A stretch of DNA of 64,000 nt from Siphonodentalium dalli (lineage: Eukaryota; Mollusca; Scaphopoda; Gadilida; Siphonodentaliidae): assembly GCA_032622095.1 (NCBI GenBank), contig CP136068.1, positions 128,349,989 through 128,413,988 on the forward strand, in the 5' to 3' direction. The position numbers and the translations under genes are program-made. Positions within the stretch are counted from its first letter, which is position 1; each line of letters starts with the position of its first letter. Under the pieces are notes generated by a model. The model was given only the letters and a program-made list of their open reading frames with translations. It had not been told where the DNA came from and did no database searches. Positions 12,152 to 25,514 of this stretch are shown piece by piece.

Positions 12152-14136
12152 GCAAATTGTTCATACGCTGGCAATATTGCACTGCAAACTGCAAAAATGC
12201 CAGCTGCAACGGTTGTTTTGTTTTGTTTTGTTAGCTGGCATTTTTGCCAGCTACCGACTAGCTCGTGCTTGGTCGTGGCTGGTCGTCAACAATCAACGGT
12301 GATATATGATAACGGCGTATACCTCTCTGTCGGTGCCACTAACAATAATTGATTGTGTCTGTACCGTCCTTGATACGATCGAATGGGATCGGGGTGTGTT
12401 CCCTGTGATTCTCATACACACTTAATTATACACGTGTACGGATCTCCGTTATATGAGGATATGATGATATGGCGTGATACAGAGAGTACCAAAAGTGATG
12501 ATTCCCGAGTCATAAATGTGGGAGCTATATGGGAGGTGGTGGCAGGACTCACTATGAGTAGCCATGCATTGCTTCAAATGTGCTTACTTCAGTGAGCGTA
12601 TACAAATTCTCAATTGTTATCGAAATGGTCATGTATCGATCAGAATGGCACATTGAGATATCACTCAATTCAGATCAAGCTGGGGTTCGAATACGTGCCA
12701 ACACCATCTACCCAGACTGCGATATCGATGTAATTGTATTGGTTTAAAAGTGACTGCTTGTGTCGTGGTGGTGGGGTGGGGTCTAACAGTAGGGATAATG
12801 GGATGTTAGTCTTTTCAATTTGTTTTCAATTTATTAGTATTCTGATCATCAAAATAGATATAACAGAAACATAGTTATTGCAAATATCGGTGCAAATATA
12901 ATTTTGTTTTGCCTGAATGCATATTTAGATATAATATAGTTGTGTATACAATAGTGTCTTGATCTGTATATAATTATATTTATATTTTATCTGATAGATA
13001 TATAGGGTTATTGTTATTAATTTCGGCGTAATGGTTACGTGTTCGGTCAATGGATATAGATTTTGAATGGTTTAAGTGATTCAGCCTCAAGAGGAATCAG
13101 ATTGTAGTACTTGTGGCGCTTATCAAATAAGCGCATCTACAGCCATAAACTATTATATTGGTGTTGGGGTCCTTATAAAGTTTGGTACATGTGTAAGAAA
13201 CAAGTATATTATATCGGTATATTTTGAAGGGGGGGGGTTACTTGTTTGTCCGAAAATGTAGCCTCAAGAGTTCCGAAATATATCAATGACCTTTTTTTTT
13301 ATAAAAACTGAGAGATTCTTAGTAATTTTTTGTTGCGGTTATTGAATAGTGCTGCTAACTTGTTAGCGTTTGGTCTCCGGTAATAGTATGGTCTCAGGTA
13401 TTGTACGCGTTTGTCTTGGATTTCAATACATTTAAGGATGACATGATACTTGTCGCCTATTCTGAGTTGCAGAGGGTACAGAATATATCCGAATATGCGT
13501 CAATGGTCCACGCGCCGTATTCTATTGGGAGTTTATTGGCATTGATAAAGCATATATGGGCCTATATAATTATTCATGCCATTTGAATAACAATATATTG
13601 TGTGCTTTTGATTAACTTGTGTTACTATTTATTTGATTTCTTTGTTTTGTTTAACATCAGCACCACGCCCCCCCCCCCCCCCCCCGTTTTTCTTAACTTA
13701 TTGTTTTGCTTAACATGAAGACAACAAGTTTGTGACTAAAATTATTGGAATGACAAGTTTGGAGTTTGGGATGGTACCCGGGAAGATTTGAATTCGTCGG
13801 TTATCTTCGTTGAGCCAAGTGCGGACCCACCATCTCCTGTCTAGGTGACGTTTATTGTACTCATATATGAGCAGCATCCCAGCGAGAGAGTTGGCCGTGG
13901 CGATATCACATTCCAACATGTCAAGTGACATTATTTTGACTGGCCTAAGAATACCAACACACGTCGTGTTCTAATATATTGCAAACAGCTCATCAATCAC
14001 GCAAAACGGCTGTCGTTCATTGATCACTACTAACGCTGATTTGTTGACAGCGGGCAGAAATTAATCCGTTTTGGCAATCTTGCAGCTGGCATTTTTGCAG
14101 TTTGCAGTGCAATATTGCCAGCGTATGAACGTACCC
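12152..14136. mobile_element. Long copy of the CTGGCA-end TTAA element, ~2 kb
   Basis: The left end (12159-12209, GTTCATACGCTGGCAATATT then CACTGCAAACTGCAAAAATG) is mirrored at 14085-14136. Left flank TTAA, right flank TTTA (one change). Subterminal sequence matches the 609-bp element at 26222-26830 in reverse orientation, and this copy carries about 1.4 kb of extra interior. The interior (12310-13920) has no coherent frame; it includes an 18-base C run (13668-13685) and G runs. Non-autonomous. Confidence 0.7.
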
Positions 14137-14200
14137 TTTAGTCTGTGTTATGACTGGGACTAAGGGAAATAACTTGTCAGTGAATATTCAGTCAAGAAAG

Positions 14201-14283
14201 GCTTAATTAACCAGCCGGTGATTACTTCTAATTCGAAAACAAATAAAATACTTACCTACATACTCATTCTCAAAATGTTTGTG
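14201..14283 (+). repeat. Single unit of the 80-bp satellite seen at 49931-50490
   Basis: One unit (AACCAGCCGGTGATTACTTC ... TACTCATT) is present here, at the position colinear with the seven-unit array in the right-hand paralog. Confidence 0.75.
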
Positions 14284-14344
14284 TTGGTCAGGGGAAACAA
14301 CGATATTTTAATGTGACCTTGCCACCGTGCTAATATACCCTTAA

Positions 14345-14906
14345 TGGGTTACTGTGCTCAAATGTTGTTGTTGGTTTCTATAGTCTCTGAGTCGTAGAAT
14401 AAGGTAACCAGATTTTCATTATTTGAAAGTATGTTGAGTACGAAGTAATGTTATGGATGGCAGATTAGCCGGAATGCGTAAATACAAATTGTCGTTGTAG
14501 AGTAATTTTTGTACATTATTCAAGCAAATGTATCAAATAAATGTTATTTTATATGTGTACTAGTCCCATATACTCACTTAAGTTATTGTATAGTCACCAG
14601 TTTGTGAGTGGCTTGAGTTTACGCCCCGTATCAATATAATTGTTTACACGATCATGTGTGCCACGCGTTACCCGATCCACTATCCGTGAATTAATTTGAT
14701 TACGTCATGTACACGGAAATTCGTAATTTATATTTTGGCTCCAGCCATAAATTAAATTTATATCAAATTATTAACTTTGATTTTAAGACAACCTATTATC
14801 TTGATCGTTTACGGAATACATCTTCGACTCAAATTACTTATTTTTCTATATATCATCGATATTAGATCGTTGTTAAAACCGGGAATTTATTGAAAACAGT
14901 ACCCCT
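14345..14906. mobile_element. TTAA-flanked MITE, GGGTACTGT-end family, copy 1 (562 bp)
   Basis: TTAA at 14341-14344 and 14907-14910. Ends TGGGTTACTGTGC and (reverse-complemented) AGGGGTACTGTTTTC. The full length aligns with 58047-58638, with shared interior phrases such as TTGTTGTTGGTTTCTATA and GTTGAGTACGAAGTA. Non-coding. Decay of the left end suggests an older insertion than copy 2. Confidence 0.8.
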
Positions 14907-16232
14907 TTAAACGAGGTGGTTTGTTATAAGTGCATCATTTTGGGATATTGGCCATAGTCACGCCTATCACAGTTGCGTTGTCACAATAGACGTGCGACGT
15001 TTCTGTGGCAGCTGTGCATGCATTTGCATCAAATGTTGTTTGATATCGATCCAAATAGCAACCAGAACGTCGCAAACTTAACAGCTCCATCCACTCGCCA
15101 TCAGTATATAATTACTAACCAATATAATTAAAATGCAATTCCCACATTGCCATATCACTTATTAACGGTTTTACACGCGTACCTTATCTCAGGATATGGA
15201 AAGTATTGAATGTCTCTCATTACCATATTAATTATTAAGGGATTTCCACGCCCAGCTTTTCGCAGGATGTGGACAGTTTATAGATGGACCTACACAGACA
15301 ACTGCGTATTTGTTAAGCTAGTGTGCCATCTGAAGGAATCTTTGCTATCTGAAGACCATATCGGGCATATTATATAACAATAAAAATGTCAAAAAGATGA
15401 TAACTTTTTGAAGCGCGTTTTTATGACTAACGTTCTCATGATATATACATATCGATTGCAAATGAATAACTGCCATACAATGTCCATAATCTGAACTAGT
15501 GAAAGGCGCGTCTGACAGTTTAGTTGTCAGCAACACTATTTCAAGTATATGAAAGGGATGTTAGTTGTGTATTGGTAAATTGTGAGAAGCCATTAACAAG
15601 AATTGTTACATAAACTAACCATCCCAATTAATACAAAGAATTGTATACTGACCTGTCAACTCAAGACGGGAACAATCAACTGCAAATACCCCACACCCTT
15701 ATTAAAAACACTCTGGTAAAAACCAGGTAACCATAGTTTACATGGCTCTACTCTGGTCAAATATGGTTAAGTCAGGTAAACAATTATATACTCAGGTAAA
15801 AGCCACGTCAAGTCCACAGGACGTACGTGGGTAATTCCCAAGTATAGCGGAACATAAATTATTGATGAGTCATGGTTCACCCCGTGTACGTGGTATCACC
15901 AAACCCGAGGGTATCGCCAAACCAGACCATGTGGTTTTGATAAATGAACATAGCTTTCCTCAGATGAATCTATATATCTCCCATTTGAATGGTGATATCC
16001 ACTATTCAAAACACAGTTTCGAAAAGCTGAATGGTTCCTCAATGGGATAGCGACCATAGCTTGCTCTCATCCCGATAAATTTAATGGAAATTCCGGCTTA
16101 TTTCCGATTTTATCATCAGTAGTAGACACTTTTTTTAAGTTAGGTAGTTCGTTTGAAACATAATTATCAGCCACTGACGGTCGCTAATGCATGTATCAAT
16201 AGACAATTTTGGTTAATTTGTCATAAAATTGA
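14907..16232. other. AT-rich non-coding stretch
   Basis: Apart from the CTCTGGTAAA repeat at 15704-15811, no gene or repeat is recognisable. Confidence 0.4.
15704..15811 (+). repeat. Interspersed repeat, CTCTGGTAAA family
   Basis: Colinear with the minus strand of 6836-7022 and with the split copy at 57668-58890: AACACTCTGGTAAAA, then TCTACTCTGGT, then AGGTAAAAGCCACGT. Non-coding. Confidence 0.6.
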
Positions 16233-16640
16233 CTAGCCTACAAAGCGGTTCGCAAACATACTATCATCGACCAAGTGTGGGTACCCACCATAATTTCGGG
16301 TATCAAAGCCGCAGATCGATCCTGCGATGAGATGTCGCCAAACCTGATTTGGGATGCGGATGATATACATTTTGACCGTTTCAACTTGAAAATTAATATC
16401 CCCATTATCATTCGGACAGTCGACACATGGACCATCTTTATGGTGAGGATGCATGTGCAGGGACATGGCGACAGGTGTTTGGGGGAGGGTCTCACCCACC
16501 CCAAATTTGTTAAACAATAAGAACAATATGAACCTGTATGTGGTGTAAAATGTTTGTATCAGCCTATCGGTATGAAACTTCCAACTGTTAAGATAGTTTG
16601 ACCAAAGTTGGCGTGAGACACCCACCAAATCATCAACCAA
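16233..16640 (-). other. Unclassified open frame, 135 codons
   Basis: A minus-strand frame of 135 codons is unusually long for this AT-rich sequence. It contains MHPHHKDGPCVDCPND and VWRHLIAGSICGFDTRNYGG. The opposite strand and a second minus frame are also open over much of the same span, which argues for chance or a local composition effect. No domain, splice signal or paralog was recognised. It could be an exon fragment or a decayed repeat. Confidence 0.25.
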
Positions 16641-17353
16641 GTCATCCCACCCCCACCATCACCGTGCCCATATTTTGATGAAATTGTATGGTCATGATAC
16701 GATAACACTTAACTATTAAACTATTAATTAAATGTTTGTATATTCATAGTTTAGTGTACACATAATAAGGCTCAATTTCGCTGTACTATGAAACCACTGT
16801 GATAGTTAACACATATTTGTTCTTACAAATTAATAAACACTATCTGTATTTACAGGTATAAAATTATTCATGGTATTGACCCCTGGCAATAACACGAAAC
16901 TTGATTCATTTCCATGTAACAATTTCAAGTACATATGCTGTTTTCTTTGCTATTTGTTGGCAGTTCAAGCGAAATTAAAATTTCAATTGTATATTGATAC
17001 AGATGATAAAAAAGAACACAGCAAAACATAGCAGATTATTTGAATTTTGTTCGTTTATTTCTGACCCAGTTAAGAGATTTCTATCAATTATATATTTACT
17101 GTTAACAAACAAATGTTCATTTCGATATAACTTTGTTTACAAACAATAATTATAGCTTCAAATAGTCAGTTTACCAATGTTATCTATAATATTCTTGGAG
17201 AACCTCTATTTGTGGCTTTCATATAAATTTATATGGTCACCGATTCGATGGTCCCCAGATAATCAGATTACAACAACAACATTTTTTTAAATACCGCTTC
17301 AGCTATCAGAATCGATTAATTGCCCAACAATAATGCTAACAACTGTCAGCTAA
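16641..17353. other. AT-rich non-coding stretch
   Basis: Nothing recognisable. Confidence 0.4.
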
Positions 17354-18536
17354 CATGGATGGGGCGATTACATGCCAACGAAATCGATTACGATTACAAT
17401 TACTTTTCATTTACATGATTACGATTACGATTGATGATTACATTTTTTCCAACGTAATCGGTTACGATTATTATTACTTTAGTAAATGTAATTGATTACT
17501 TTTCGATTATATCTTATGACAGTTGTTGGTTTCCAACCATGTTGTTCGCATAGGAATAAATAAGAAAAAATCAAATTAAAATATCAAATTTGATTGAATA
17601 AAAACATCAATAAATTACATGGAAACAAGAAACGACTGAAATAATAGAAAGAGGCAAGCAATAAACACTGAAACTTTCTACATGTACATGTATTGGTGGG
17701 GTTTCGTCATGACGTTGCGCACCAACTTATTGGGAATATATTATGTGTTATGTGTATTTATTTATGTAAATATATTTTTATATATTTTTTATTTTCTTAC
17801 ATGCATTGAAACTAATGAATAATATTTATGAAAATATCACTAAAAACAATTATAAATTATGTGCATGTTCTGTTAGATTTAATACCCAACACAATGAAAA
17901 TAACACTAAGGTTTATTTTATGATCGTCAATTGATATCCTGATGAGGATTAAATGAGGCTTAGCTCCATGAGTGCAGTATATGACACACCAGCTAATAAG
18001 GTATACCGATGTACATCACACTTGCTTTATCTAGTTAATTAGCCCTATTGTACTGGTGTGACTCTACATACAGTCATTGTCGGCAGCAGTTCCAATACCA
18101 TTTAATCCTAAGTGAAGATGACTAGCCTATTTATTCATATTATAACATTTCATTGTCTGTATTATAAGTGCCATGCATAATGTGTTCAAGTAATTGTGTG
18201 TTGTTATCAGTGTCCACTGCCAGAATGTACACAGTGTACCACTAACATGAAAAAATTGTACTGAAATTCTGATATGTTGTTTGTATCTGTACCCACTCCA
18301 CATTACTACAATATGAGACTATGAGTATCCAATAGCCATCAATATGGATATTATAGTAAAAGTAATCAAAAAGTAATAAAAATGTAATCATGATTACAGG
18401 TACATTTGAAAGTAATTGATTACGATTACGATTACTTGTAATAAAAAAATGTCATGATTACTGATTATAGGCGATTACTGCAAATTGTATAATCGATTAC
18501 TTTGATTACGATTACTGATTACGATTATCAACCCTG
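17354..18536. mobile_element. hAT-like non-autonomous element, GATTAC-rich, copy 1
   Basis: An 8-bp near-perfect target duplication (tcagctaa at 17346-17353, tcaactaa at 18537-18544) flanks a 1183-bp element. It ends CATGGATGGGGCGATTAC ... GATTATCAACCCTG. The subterminal regions are dense GATTAC/GTAATC reiterations on both sides. It aligns end to end with 38830-39984, whose CAGGGTTGGGG ends are better kept. An 8-bp duplication plus CAGGG ends are hallmarks of hAT transposons. No transposase frame. Confidence 0.85.
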
Positions 18537-18974
18537 TCAACTAAAGTATAAAATTGCCCGAAACGTGTTATTTATCAGCATGTTGTTCGAAGAAATTTTG
18601 CTTTGTTATCAACAAAAATGCCTCTTGATTTTAGAGTTATCCATCTTCATCCGCAATTTTGTCCGAGACCGTTGGCTCGTCGAATTTTACTGGGCCACTG
18701 ATAAATCTCGATGGTGAAAATAATATATTTCAAAAATCGATATCTAATAACTCTGAACTTTGACTGGTGGGTTCCTCGACTCGAATCAAATAGTTTTAAC
18801 CCCCGAATCCAAATAAATAGTAATTGGTGGGCGTTTGGTCGGATTATGCATCTTTAAGAAAAATGTATCATCTGCATTTACATTTATTTATAACTAGTAG
18901 GGTTTATGAACCCGCCAATCGCAACTCCTCGGAGTATCGTTCTTGCAAACATAGTTCTTTGCATACGGAAATCA
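18537..18974. other. Non-coding spacer
   Basis: Several short plus-strand frames exist, but none has a domain or splice support. Confidence 0.4.
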
Positions 18975-19180
18975 CCGAGGTTTGCCTATTGATGAAACCT
19001 TCTGCTGTGGACAATTGGTGGGAATAGAAAATAATCTTGCTCAAAGTGTTATACGAATTCTCATAAAATGGCATCACAACAGGTCATATACATGGATTAC
19101 AATGGTGCTGTACTTGTTAATTATTCTCAGTTTAAAAGAAATGTTTCTATATATCAGCTACAGGTGTTAGACACAGAGCG
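18975..19180 (+). repeat. Paralogous block matching 55.46-56.01 kb
   Basis: Shared phrases in order: CTTGCTCAAAGTGTTA / CTCGCTCAAAGTGTTA, then ATGGCATCACAA / ATGGTATCACAA, then TTGTTAATTATTCTCAGTT / TGGTTAATTATTCCCAGTT. It lies downstream (minus strand) of the exon-1 pseudo-copy, as its partner does for the truncated exon copy at 56.1 kb. It is therefore part of the ancestral duplicated intron. Confidence 0.55.
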
Positions 19181-19559
19181 AGAATCTAAGTTGTTTATGT
19201 TAGGCTGTGAGTCTGTTCTAATAAAACAATAAGAAATCCTCTGTATCGACATATGCACCATTGTCAGATGCCAGTATTGAATAATCCTGAAAAGTCATGT
19301 GCTACTAACTGTGTTTTTTATCTGAAGATATCTATATTTGACTGCACAATGTGACCACTAGTTTATAACAGGCCTACGATAAATTTCCAAATCTCTTGAC
19401 AAATAGTATATTTTTTGTGGAAAATATCTTGAATGGGAAAGACTCAATTTTGTTTTAATACATGAGCCATTCAAACATATCATCCTCTTATGTTACAAGG
19501 TCCTAATATTGCAATAATATATGTCTCTCTTAAATAGAATGATAAATAAACTTTTAATG

Positions 19560-20930
19560 CTTTCTTCTATGTATCTGTTTTTGCTAGCTCAATATATGAA
19601 TGGCCTGATTTCTCGTCCCCATATAAATATGACAGTTGAGAAGATAAAACCATTTGTCGAGGTTGTGGAATTGAACGCCAAAATCTCCGTAGAATGAATT
19701 TTGGAGATGACATTATATAACCTTGGTGGATATCGGCGACTAAACACATTCTTATAAAATTTAGGGTGCCACCATCTCTCACCACAACGGCACCAGTGTG
19801 GCGTCTTTAAATCACACGATTAGATTCCTTGTATCCTGGAGAAGATTGTGTATCAATTTGGTGGAACTCGGCGCTAAACATATTAGTATCAATGTCGGTG
19901 CCCCTCTCCCCGTCGGTGCACTCCTGGCTCGAAAAACGCCACTGTTGACAGCTTTAAGCCACACAAATAGTCTCTTGATACCATGGAGATGAGTATGTAT
20001 AAGTTTGGTGGAAATCGACGACTAAACAAATGCTAATCATGTCTCGCCCAAACGATACCAATTTGGCGTCTTTAAATCACACGATTGAATTATGTGTATT
20101 GTTGGGAAGAATGTGTATCAAGTTGGTGGAAATCGGCGAAAAATAAATTTTGGTGCCCCTCTCCACTTCCGTGCACCCTGACTCGAACGGCGTCATTTTT
20201 GACATCTTTAAACCACATAATTAGATTCCTTATATTATGGGGCTGATTTTGTATAAGTTTTGTGGAAATCCGCGACAAAATGTTTTCCTGCCACATGTTC
20301 TGCCACTGTCACCAACAGCGTCACTTTAGAAAATTTTAACCCACACCATTATTTTCCTCTAAAATGTGACCCCTGTTAAACCCATTTGGTGCCATCTGGA
20401 TGGTCCCGCGAAGGTATATAGAACACAAACAGACAGTTATTCGAAAATATAAGCACAAAATATGGCGTCTTGAATCCACACGATATGATTCCTCATCTCT
20501 CATCCAAACGGTACCAATTTGGCGTCTTTAAATCACACGATTAGATTCCTTGTATTGTGGGGAAGAATGTGTATCAATTTGGTGGAAATCGGCGCAAAAA
20601 ATACGGTTTATAAATTTTGGGCACCTCCCCTTTCTGTGCACCCCTGACTCGAACGGCGCCACTATTGACATATATAAACCACATCAGTAGATTTCTAATA
20701 CCATGGAGATGATTATGTGTAAGTTTGGTGGAAATCCGAGACAAATTATTTTTCTGCCCCTCCCCTGTCTGCCCCTGACAACAACAACGTCACTTTAGAA
20801 AATTCTAACCCTCACCATAACTTCCTCGTGAAAAGTTACCCCCGTTAGACCCTTTTTGTGCCATGCAGATGGTCCCCCGTGAATTTCTATAGAACACAGA
20901 CAGACATTCGCAAATATAGATATAGATAAT
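19560..20930 (+). repeat. Degenerate long-unit tandem repeat, 'TTTGGTGGAAATCGGCG' family
   Basis: Recurring modules are TTGGCGTCTTTAAATCACAC, GTGTATCAATTTGGTGG, AAATCGGCG, GCACCCCTGACTCGAACGGC and CACTTTAGAAAATT, spaced roughly 115-140 bp and imperfectly alternating. Short frames inside are not genes. It ends in GAACACAGACAGACATTCG, the style of tail seen beside many invertebrate retroelement-linked repeats. Confidence 0.65.
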
Positions 20931-21484
20931 ATGTTATATAAGAATGATAGACACATGCAGATGATTTACCTGAGGTTGTTAATAAACCTAAGTGTATGAT
21001 CATATTAAGATCTATATACGTGTATACTTTTATATATTGTTGCTGCTACATGTAGTCTCCACCAACACAAGGGTGAAGTGGTTTTCCTTATCAATGTTAA
21101 GATAATAAGACTCTGTTTACTCTTGTCACCAACCCAGAACAATAAACTATGATCTTCTGGGAATGAAATGCAGCACGTTTGAGTTTAGCGCTCATTTTGG
21201 TTCGGCAATTAGATTTATTTCACCGATATTGAGCTGCAGAGGAATGATATGCGAACGTTTGTTTCTTAAGAAGGGTCATCTAATAATATTTGCATAGCTG
21301 GTGTGTTACACTAAAATCCGTACCTGATTGGCATACTGCCAATTGGATTATTTTTATAACGAACCAAAGCCGGACGCTTTTGGTCGTATATAGACTATAT
21401 CTAATTTTGTGACGTCACCAATTATTATCTAATTTCGGCCAATTTGGCCGGTTACTTCATGTGAGTTTTTCATCTGACGTGTGT
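20931..21484. other. Non-coding spacer
   Basis: Nothing recognisable. Confidence 0.4.
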
Positions 21485-21620
21485 GTCGGAATAATGATAT
21501 GGAGGATTTATGTAAATGTTAGCCCAAACTACATTTCCAAGTAACAATGGTTTTGTTGTTTATTTTGAGGAATAATACCGCGTCAGATGAATTCAGCCCA
21601 AATATGTTAACAGTTGTCGT
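21485..21620 (+). repeat. Repeat shared with 62220-62340
   Basis: About 130 bp align well with 62220-62340: GGAGGATTTATGTAAATGTT, GGAATAATACCGCGTCA, GAATTCAGCCCAAATATGTT. At the other site it lies just upstream of the fourth PAN exon copy, so it may be a remnant of the duplicated locus or an interspersed repeat. Confidence 0.6.
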
Positions 21621-22133
21621 GTAAAACATTCGGCAGTAAGTTAGCGTTATTTAGTATTTGTGGATGTCCTTTAACATGGGGAAAATAGACTACTGCGCTT
21701 GAACGAGCATGTGAATTGTCGTTTTTAATGTATAGCAACTTTATAATCAATAACAGAGGCATTCTCTGTCAAATAAGGTCGCTCTATTTACGATACCAAT
21801 TGGGAAACTTTGTAAATTAAATTACGCGTAAACTTAACCTGCTGCAAATAGAAAAGGTGTCGGAATCGGCGTACTCGCCCCATGGGCTAACTCGCCCAAT
21901 CGGCGCGTGCCAACTCGGAATAAAAGGCCAACTCGGAATAAAAGATGCATACGGGGTGTTATATGGCGTTTGGTCCGTTGTTTCTCAATGAATATTATTG
22001 AAATTTGGTGTATATGTCCGGGCTGGGACATGGAATACAACAACGTTTGAATTGTTTTTAAATTTACAAATTTGTTGATTTTATTCATTTTGTTTTCGTT
22101 CTGAAACACACTATAAAGTGTATATAATATAAT
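21621..22133. other. Non-coding spacer
   Basis: Contains a small local duplication (AACTCGGAATAAAAG twice near 21915-21945). No gene. Confidence 0.4.
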
Positions 22134-22432
22134 AACGAACACGAGACATACATAATTTATGAACTGTTAACAAAAGATATCAAATTCAATACATGACAAA
22201 GATGACTCAGTGGAGTTTATAAAGTGAACATAAAAACATTGAGGTAAGAATCTTTTTAAGGAATTCAACTTTATTTAATGATAATAAACACATAAATTAA
22301 AATAACAAACATGAGACATAGATGATTTATAAACTGTTAACAACAGATATCAAACTCAATACATGACAAAGATGACTCAGTGAAGTTTATAAAGTGAACA
22401 TAAAAATATTAAGGTAAAAATCTTTTTAAGCA
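22134..22432 (+). repeat. Two-unit tandem duplication, ~171-bp period
   Basis: The segment starting GAGACATACATAATTTATGA near 22142 repeats as GAGACATAGATGATTTATAA near 22313, with close identity over about 120 bp (GATGACTCAGTG ... AATCTTTTTAAG). Non-coding. Confidence 0.8.
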
Positions 22433-22439
22433 TTACTAA

Positions 22440-23830
22440 ACCGTTTAGCACAGTCCACTTCACTCATCCGATCATCACTAAACTTCATATTTATCTTGAT
22501 ATTGATCTATCAGATGAGAGCTATCAAATATTTTTTTAATTTTATAGGAAAAAATGGTCGCCAGCGGCCATATTGCATTTACGTTATATGTTATCGCGTC
22601 ATGTCGATATCTAGTATTACTTAGAAATTTCACCTTTCCAGATTCATAATTGGTCCATTGACTGTAACAGATGGAATTATTCCCCTCTTCGGATAGAGTG
22701 TCACTGAAACTTTATTTTGTCAGACTGTCTGTATAGTCACTGATTATATATGGCAATAATCTGTAATAAGATGTAGCACTATTTTATTTTATATTTACAC
22801 GCAGTGCTGTTTTTATACAACAATTCTAATCCCCCCTAGATCATCATGTGATCGACCATACATCGCGCGAGGACCTGGTTGAATTAAGGGGGTTTTTATG
22901 GATAACTTCTGTCCTCAAGCTAGATTATACTTATGACATTTAATGGCATGTTTCTAACATGGAGGGTTAGATATGCGTGAGACACCACCACTCTTCAATT
23001 CACACCAAGTTATCAGCTGTCATATTCGGATATTAGAACCCATAGCCATGATATATGGTTTATTTTGTGTATACTAGTAATATTGTTATTTTCTGTACCT
23101 TTATATACCAGTACTGTGTATAACAATGCATATACATTAATCCATGTATACATGTATATTGATTCAACGGATTCAGTGGTTTTGTCCATCAGTCTATCAA
23201 ATTTGCGGGGAAAACATGGCCACAAGCAGTACACCCTGTTAAATTTCGAATTTGAATCAATTGGCGCACCCTGCAGCCAGCTTTTATTGGAGAACTTTTT
23301 CTCATGTGGATAGTTTGGGTCACCGCTAGATGTGAGCCATGTTTTGTTCTCAAGCTGTCCTTGTGAAGACATCACTGCCAGCGGTGATCTTGAATTTTAC
23401 TATTTTTATGGCTAAATAATTTGGTTGATCCTACAGACGACACCCCTTGTCCGATCGTCACCAGATTCCACAATGATCTTCTGGATAACCAGGGGGACAG
23501 TAATCTAATTTTCCCGAATTTCGTTAAAAAACATTACCACAGGCAGCAATTTGGTATCTTACTGTTTGATCCTCTTTTGCGTGACTGAATTGTTTAGCGA
23601 CTGTACAGTCATATCCCTCATCTGATAGTCACCACACTTTATATTGATCTTCGGGCTGACAACTAGATGGGAGCTATCGAATGCTTTGAATTTTTTTGGA
23701 AAACATTGTCGCCAGCAGTCATCTTCTATTTTGGTTTTTATATACATGTATATCTCTTCATTCGGATAGCCAGTATTACGTAGGTACTTCAACTTTCCGC
23801 ATTCCTGTCATCATTTGAAATATAAAAATT
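22440..23830. repeat. Degenerate repeat region, 'GGTCGCCAGCGGCCAT' family
   Basis: Modules recur: ATATTGATCT..., GATGGGAGCTATCGAATG, GTCGCCAGCAGTCATCTT and CGGATAGCCAGTATTACG. They appear most clearly at 22490-22640 and 23610-23800, with looser copies between. The 120-codon minus frame across 23013-23375 falls in this material and is not supported as a gene. Confidence 0.55.
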
Positions 23831-24019
23831 TACCTGATACCATGCACCCTTCAAAATTAGTTTCGTCGTATCTATTTTAATGACCCGTATGGTAATATTG
23901 ATACAGATATATTTGTCAAACATTTCTTTGTACAATATACAGATATTTAGTTTGTAACTAAATCTAGAAATATATAATAGTAGCTGGTGGACCCTACTTC
24001 GTCCGGGATGTTCCCCTCT
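23831..24019. other. Short non-coding spacer
   Basis: Nothing recognisable. Confidence 0.35.
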
Positions 24020-24365
24020 GATTTTCGGAGAATTGCGCGATTTAACCTTGAATTGACCATTTTAAAGGTGAACGTCATGTCGGGTCACGATTTGACCCGC
24101 CCAAAACACTCCCCGGACAAAAGTCACGACAAAAGTACCCGTCGAAATCCGCCCGACTTTACCCGATTTGACCTTGAATTGACAATTTTGAATGTCAAGA
24201 TCAGGTCAGGGTCATAATTTGACCCACCCGAAACACTCCTGGGACAAAAGTAACAGTAGGTATTATATTTCGTTGAAAAACTTCGTTTTACCAGATTTGA
24301 CCTTGAATTGATCTTTTTGAATGTCAAAGTCAGGTCGGGATCAAGATTTGACCCGTCCAAATAGT
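24020..24365 (+). repeat. Three-unit tandem repeat, ~125-135-bp period
   Basis: The module 'TTTGACCTTGAATTGA, TTTTGAATGTCAA.GTCAGGTC, GATTTGACCCGCCC, AACACTC' appears three times. Frames inside arise from the repeat and are not genes. Confidence 0.82.
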
Positions 24366-24625
24366 CCAGAAACATGCCTACATCAGCACGTTCGAGAACA
24401 TGGCCCCACGTGAAATTGGACCCGTCAATATTGCTCCCGGGGTCGAAGTAGTCCTACAAACAAATTTTTAGTCGGATCGGTCAAGGTCCAGAAACATGCC
24501 TATGAGCGAGGTCAAGTTGACACGTTAAATACCAAATCCGAGTCGGATCAGTCGAGCAGTGTTAGAGTCTATAACACATACACACATGCATTCATGCATA
24601 CACACATACATACAGACAGGTGTTC
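24366..24625 (+). repeat. Retroelement-associated tail-like repeat
   Basis: Tandem halves containing AGTCGGATCGGTCAAGGTCC and GTCCAGAAACATGCCTA end in an ACACATACA-rich stretch and ACAGACAGG. This looks like the downstream end of the preceding repeat block. Confidence 0.45.
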
Positions 24626-25480
24626 CAAAATGTATAATCGATAGCTACAACAATTCTATGGTAGATAGTTCACGGCCGACCTGATGCATTCATCTTAGTT
24701 TTCTTGTACGACACTGGTGTTTTGAATTTTAGCAATCATGTTTGTTGCACAGTAGATCGGTGGGCTTAAAGCATTAATGCCGTATTCGGAAATAAACGTG
24801 TGTGTCTCTCAATTGCCGGCATTCCAAAATGAGAGGAGTTACTATCCGGATTATGAACAGTGAAGTTCATTCGTAGCGGCGGTTTACATTTTATTGAGAA
24901 CATAATTATGACTGTCAAACATTTGCATTGGAGTGGCCTGAAATATAAATCTGCAATGGGAAAGTCTTAATCACTCTGGCATGGCGGGAGACAATACTGG
25001 AATCGAAATCGAAATTCGTGATGCATGCAAACGTTATCATAGCTGAAGGGATCACTCTCACCAAACAAAGTGCTGAAGAGTACATATGTTTTGAAAATGT
25101 GCTGAAGTGTACACATGGTTTTTAATCGGCAGTAATCGCATTTAATTAAACTGTATTTCTGAAAGTTTGGCCCCCATCAGCAGTTTGTTTTCAGTTCATT
25201 TTAATTTCCATTTGAATGTAAACAATTATTATCTAACAGAAATCATGGCAGACACGAAATATAAACATGATTTAAAATGAGATTTCAAAACTTGTGTACC
25301 CTTCAGCACATATTCAAAAATCTGTGTACCTTTCCGCAATTTTTTTGGTAAGAGTGACGCCTTCAGCGTTATTATATGACACCCAATGGACAACGGGGCC
25401 GCCGCCGAATAAAGACTCGGTATGAGCCTGTTTCAGCTAGTCTGTTAAAAAAATACGCACACATTTCTTAATTGATAACA
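24626..25480. other. Non-coding, intron-like stretch
   Basis: It lies downstream (minus strand) of the exon-1 pseudo-copy. No exon is recognised. Confidence 0.4.
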
Positions 25481-25514
25481 TATTTTGGATATTAGTTTAC
25501 GTTAGTTTACGAAC

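Noticed and set aside
23013-23375. 120-codon minus-strand frame
   Set aside because: Overlaps an 82-codon plus frame and lies in degenerate repeat; no domain or splice signals.
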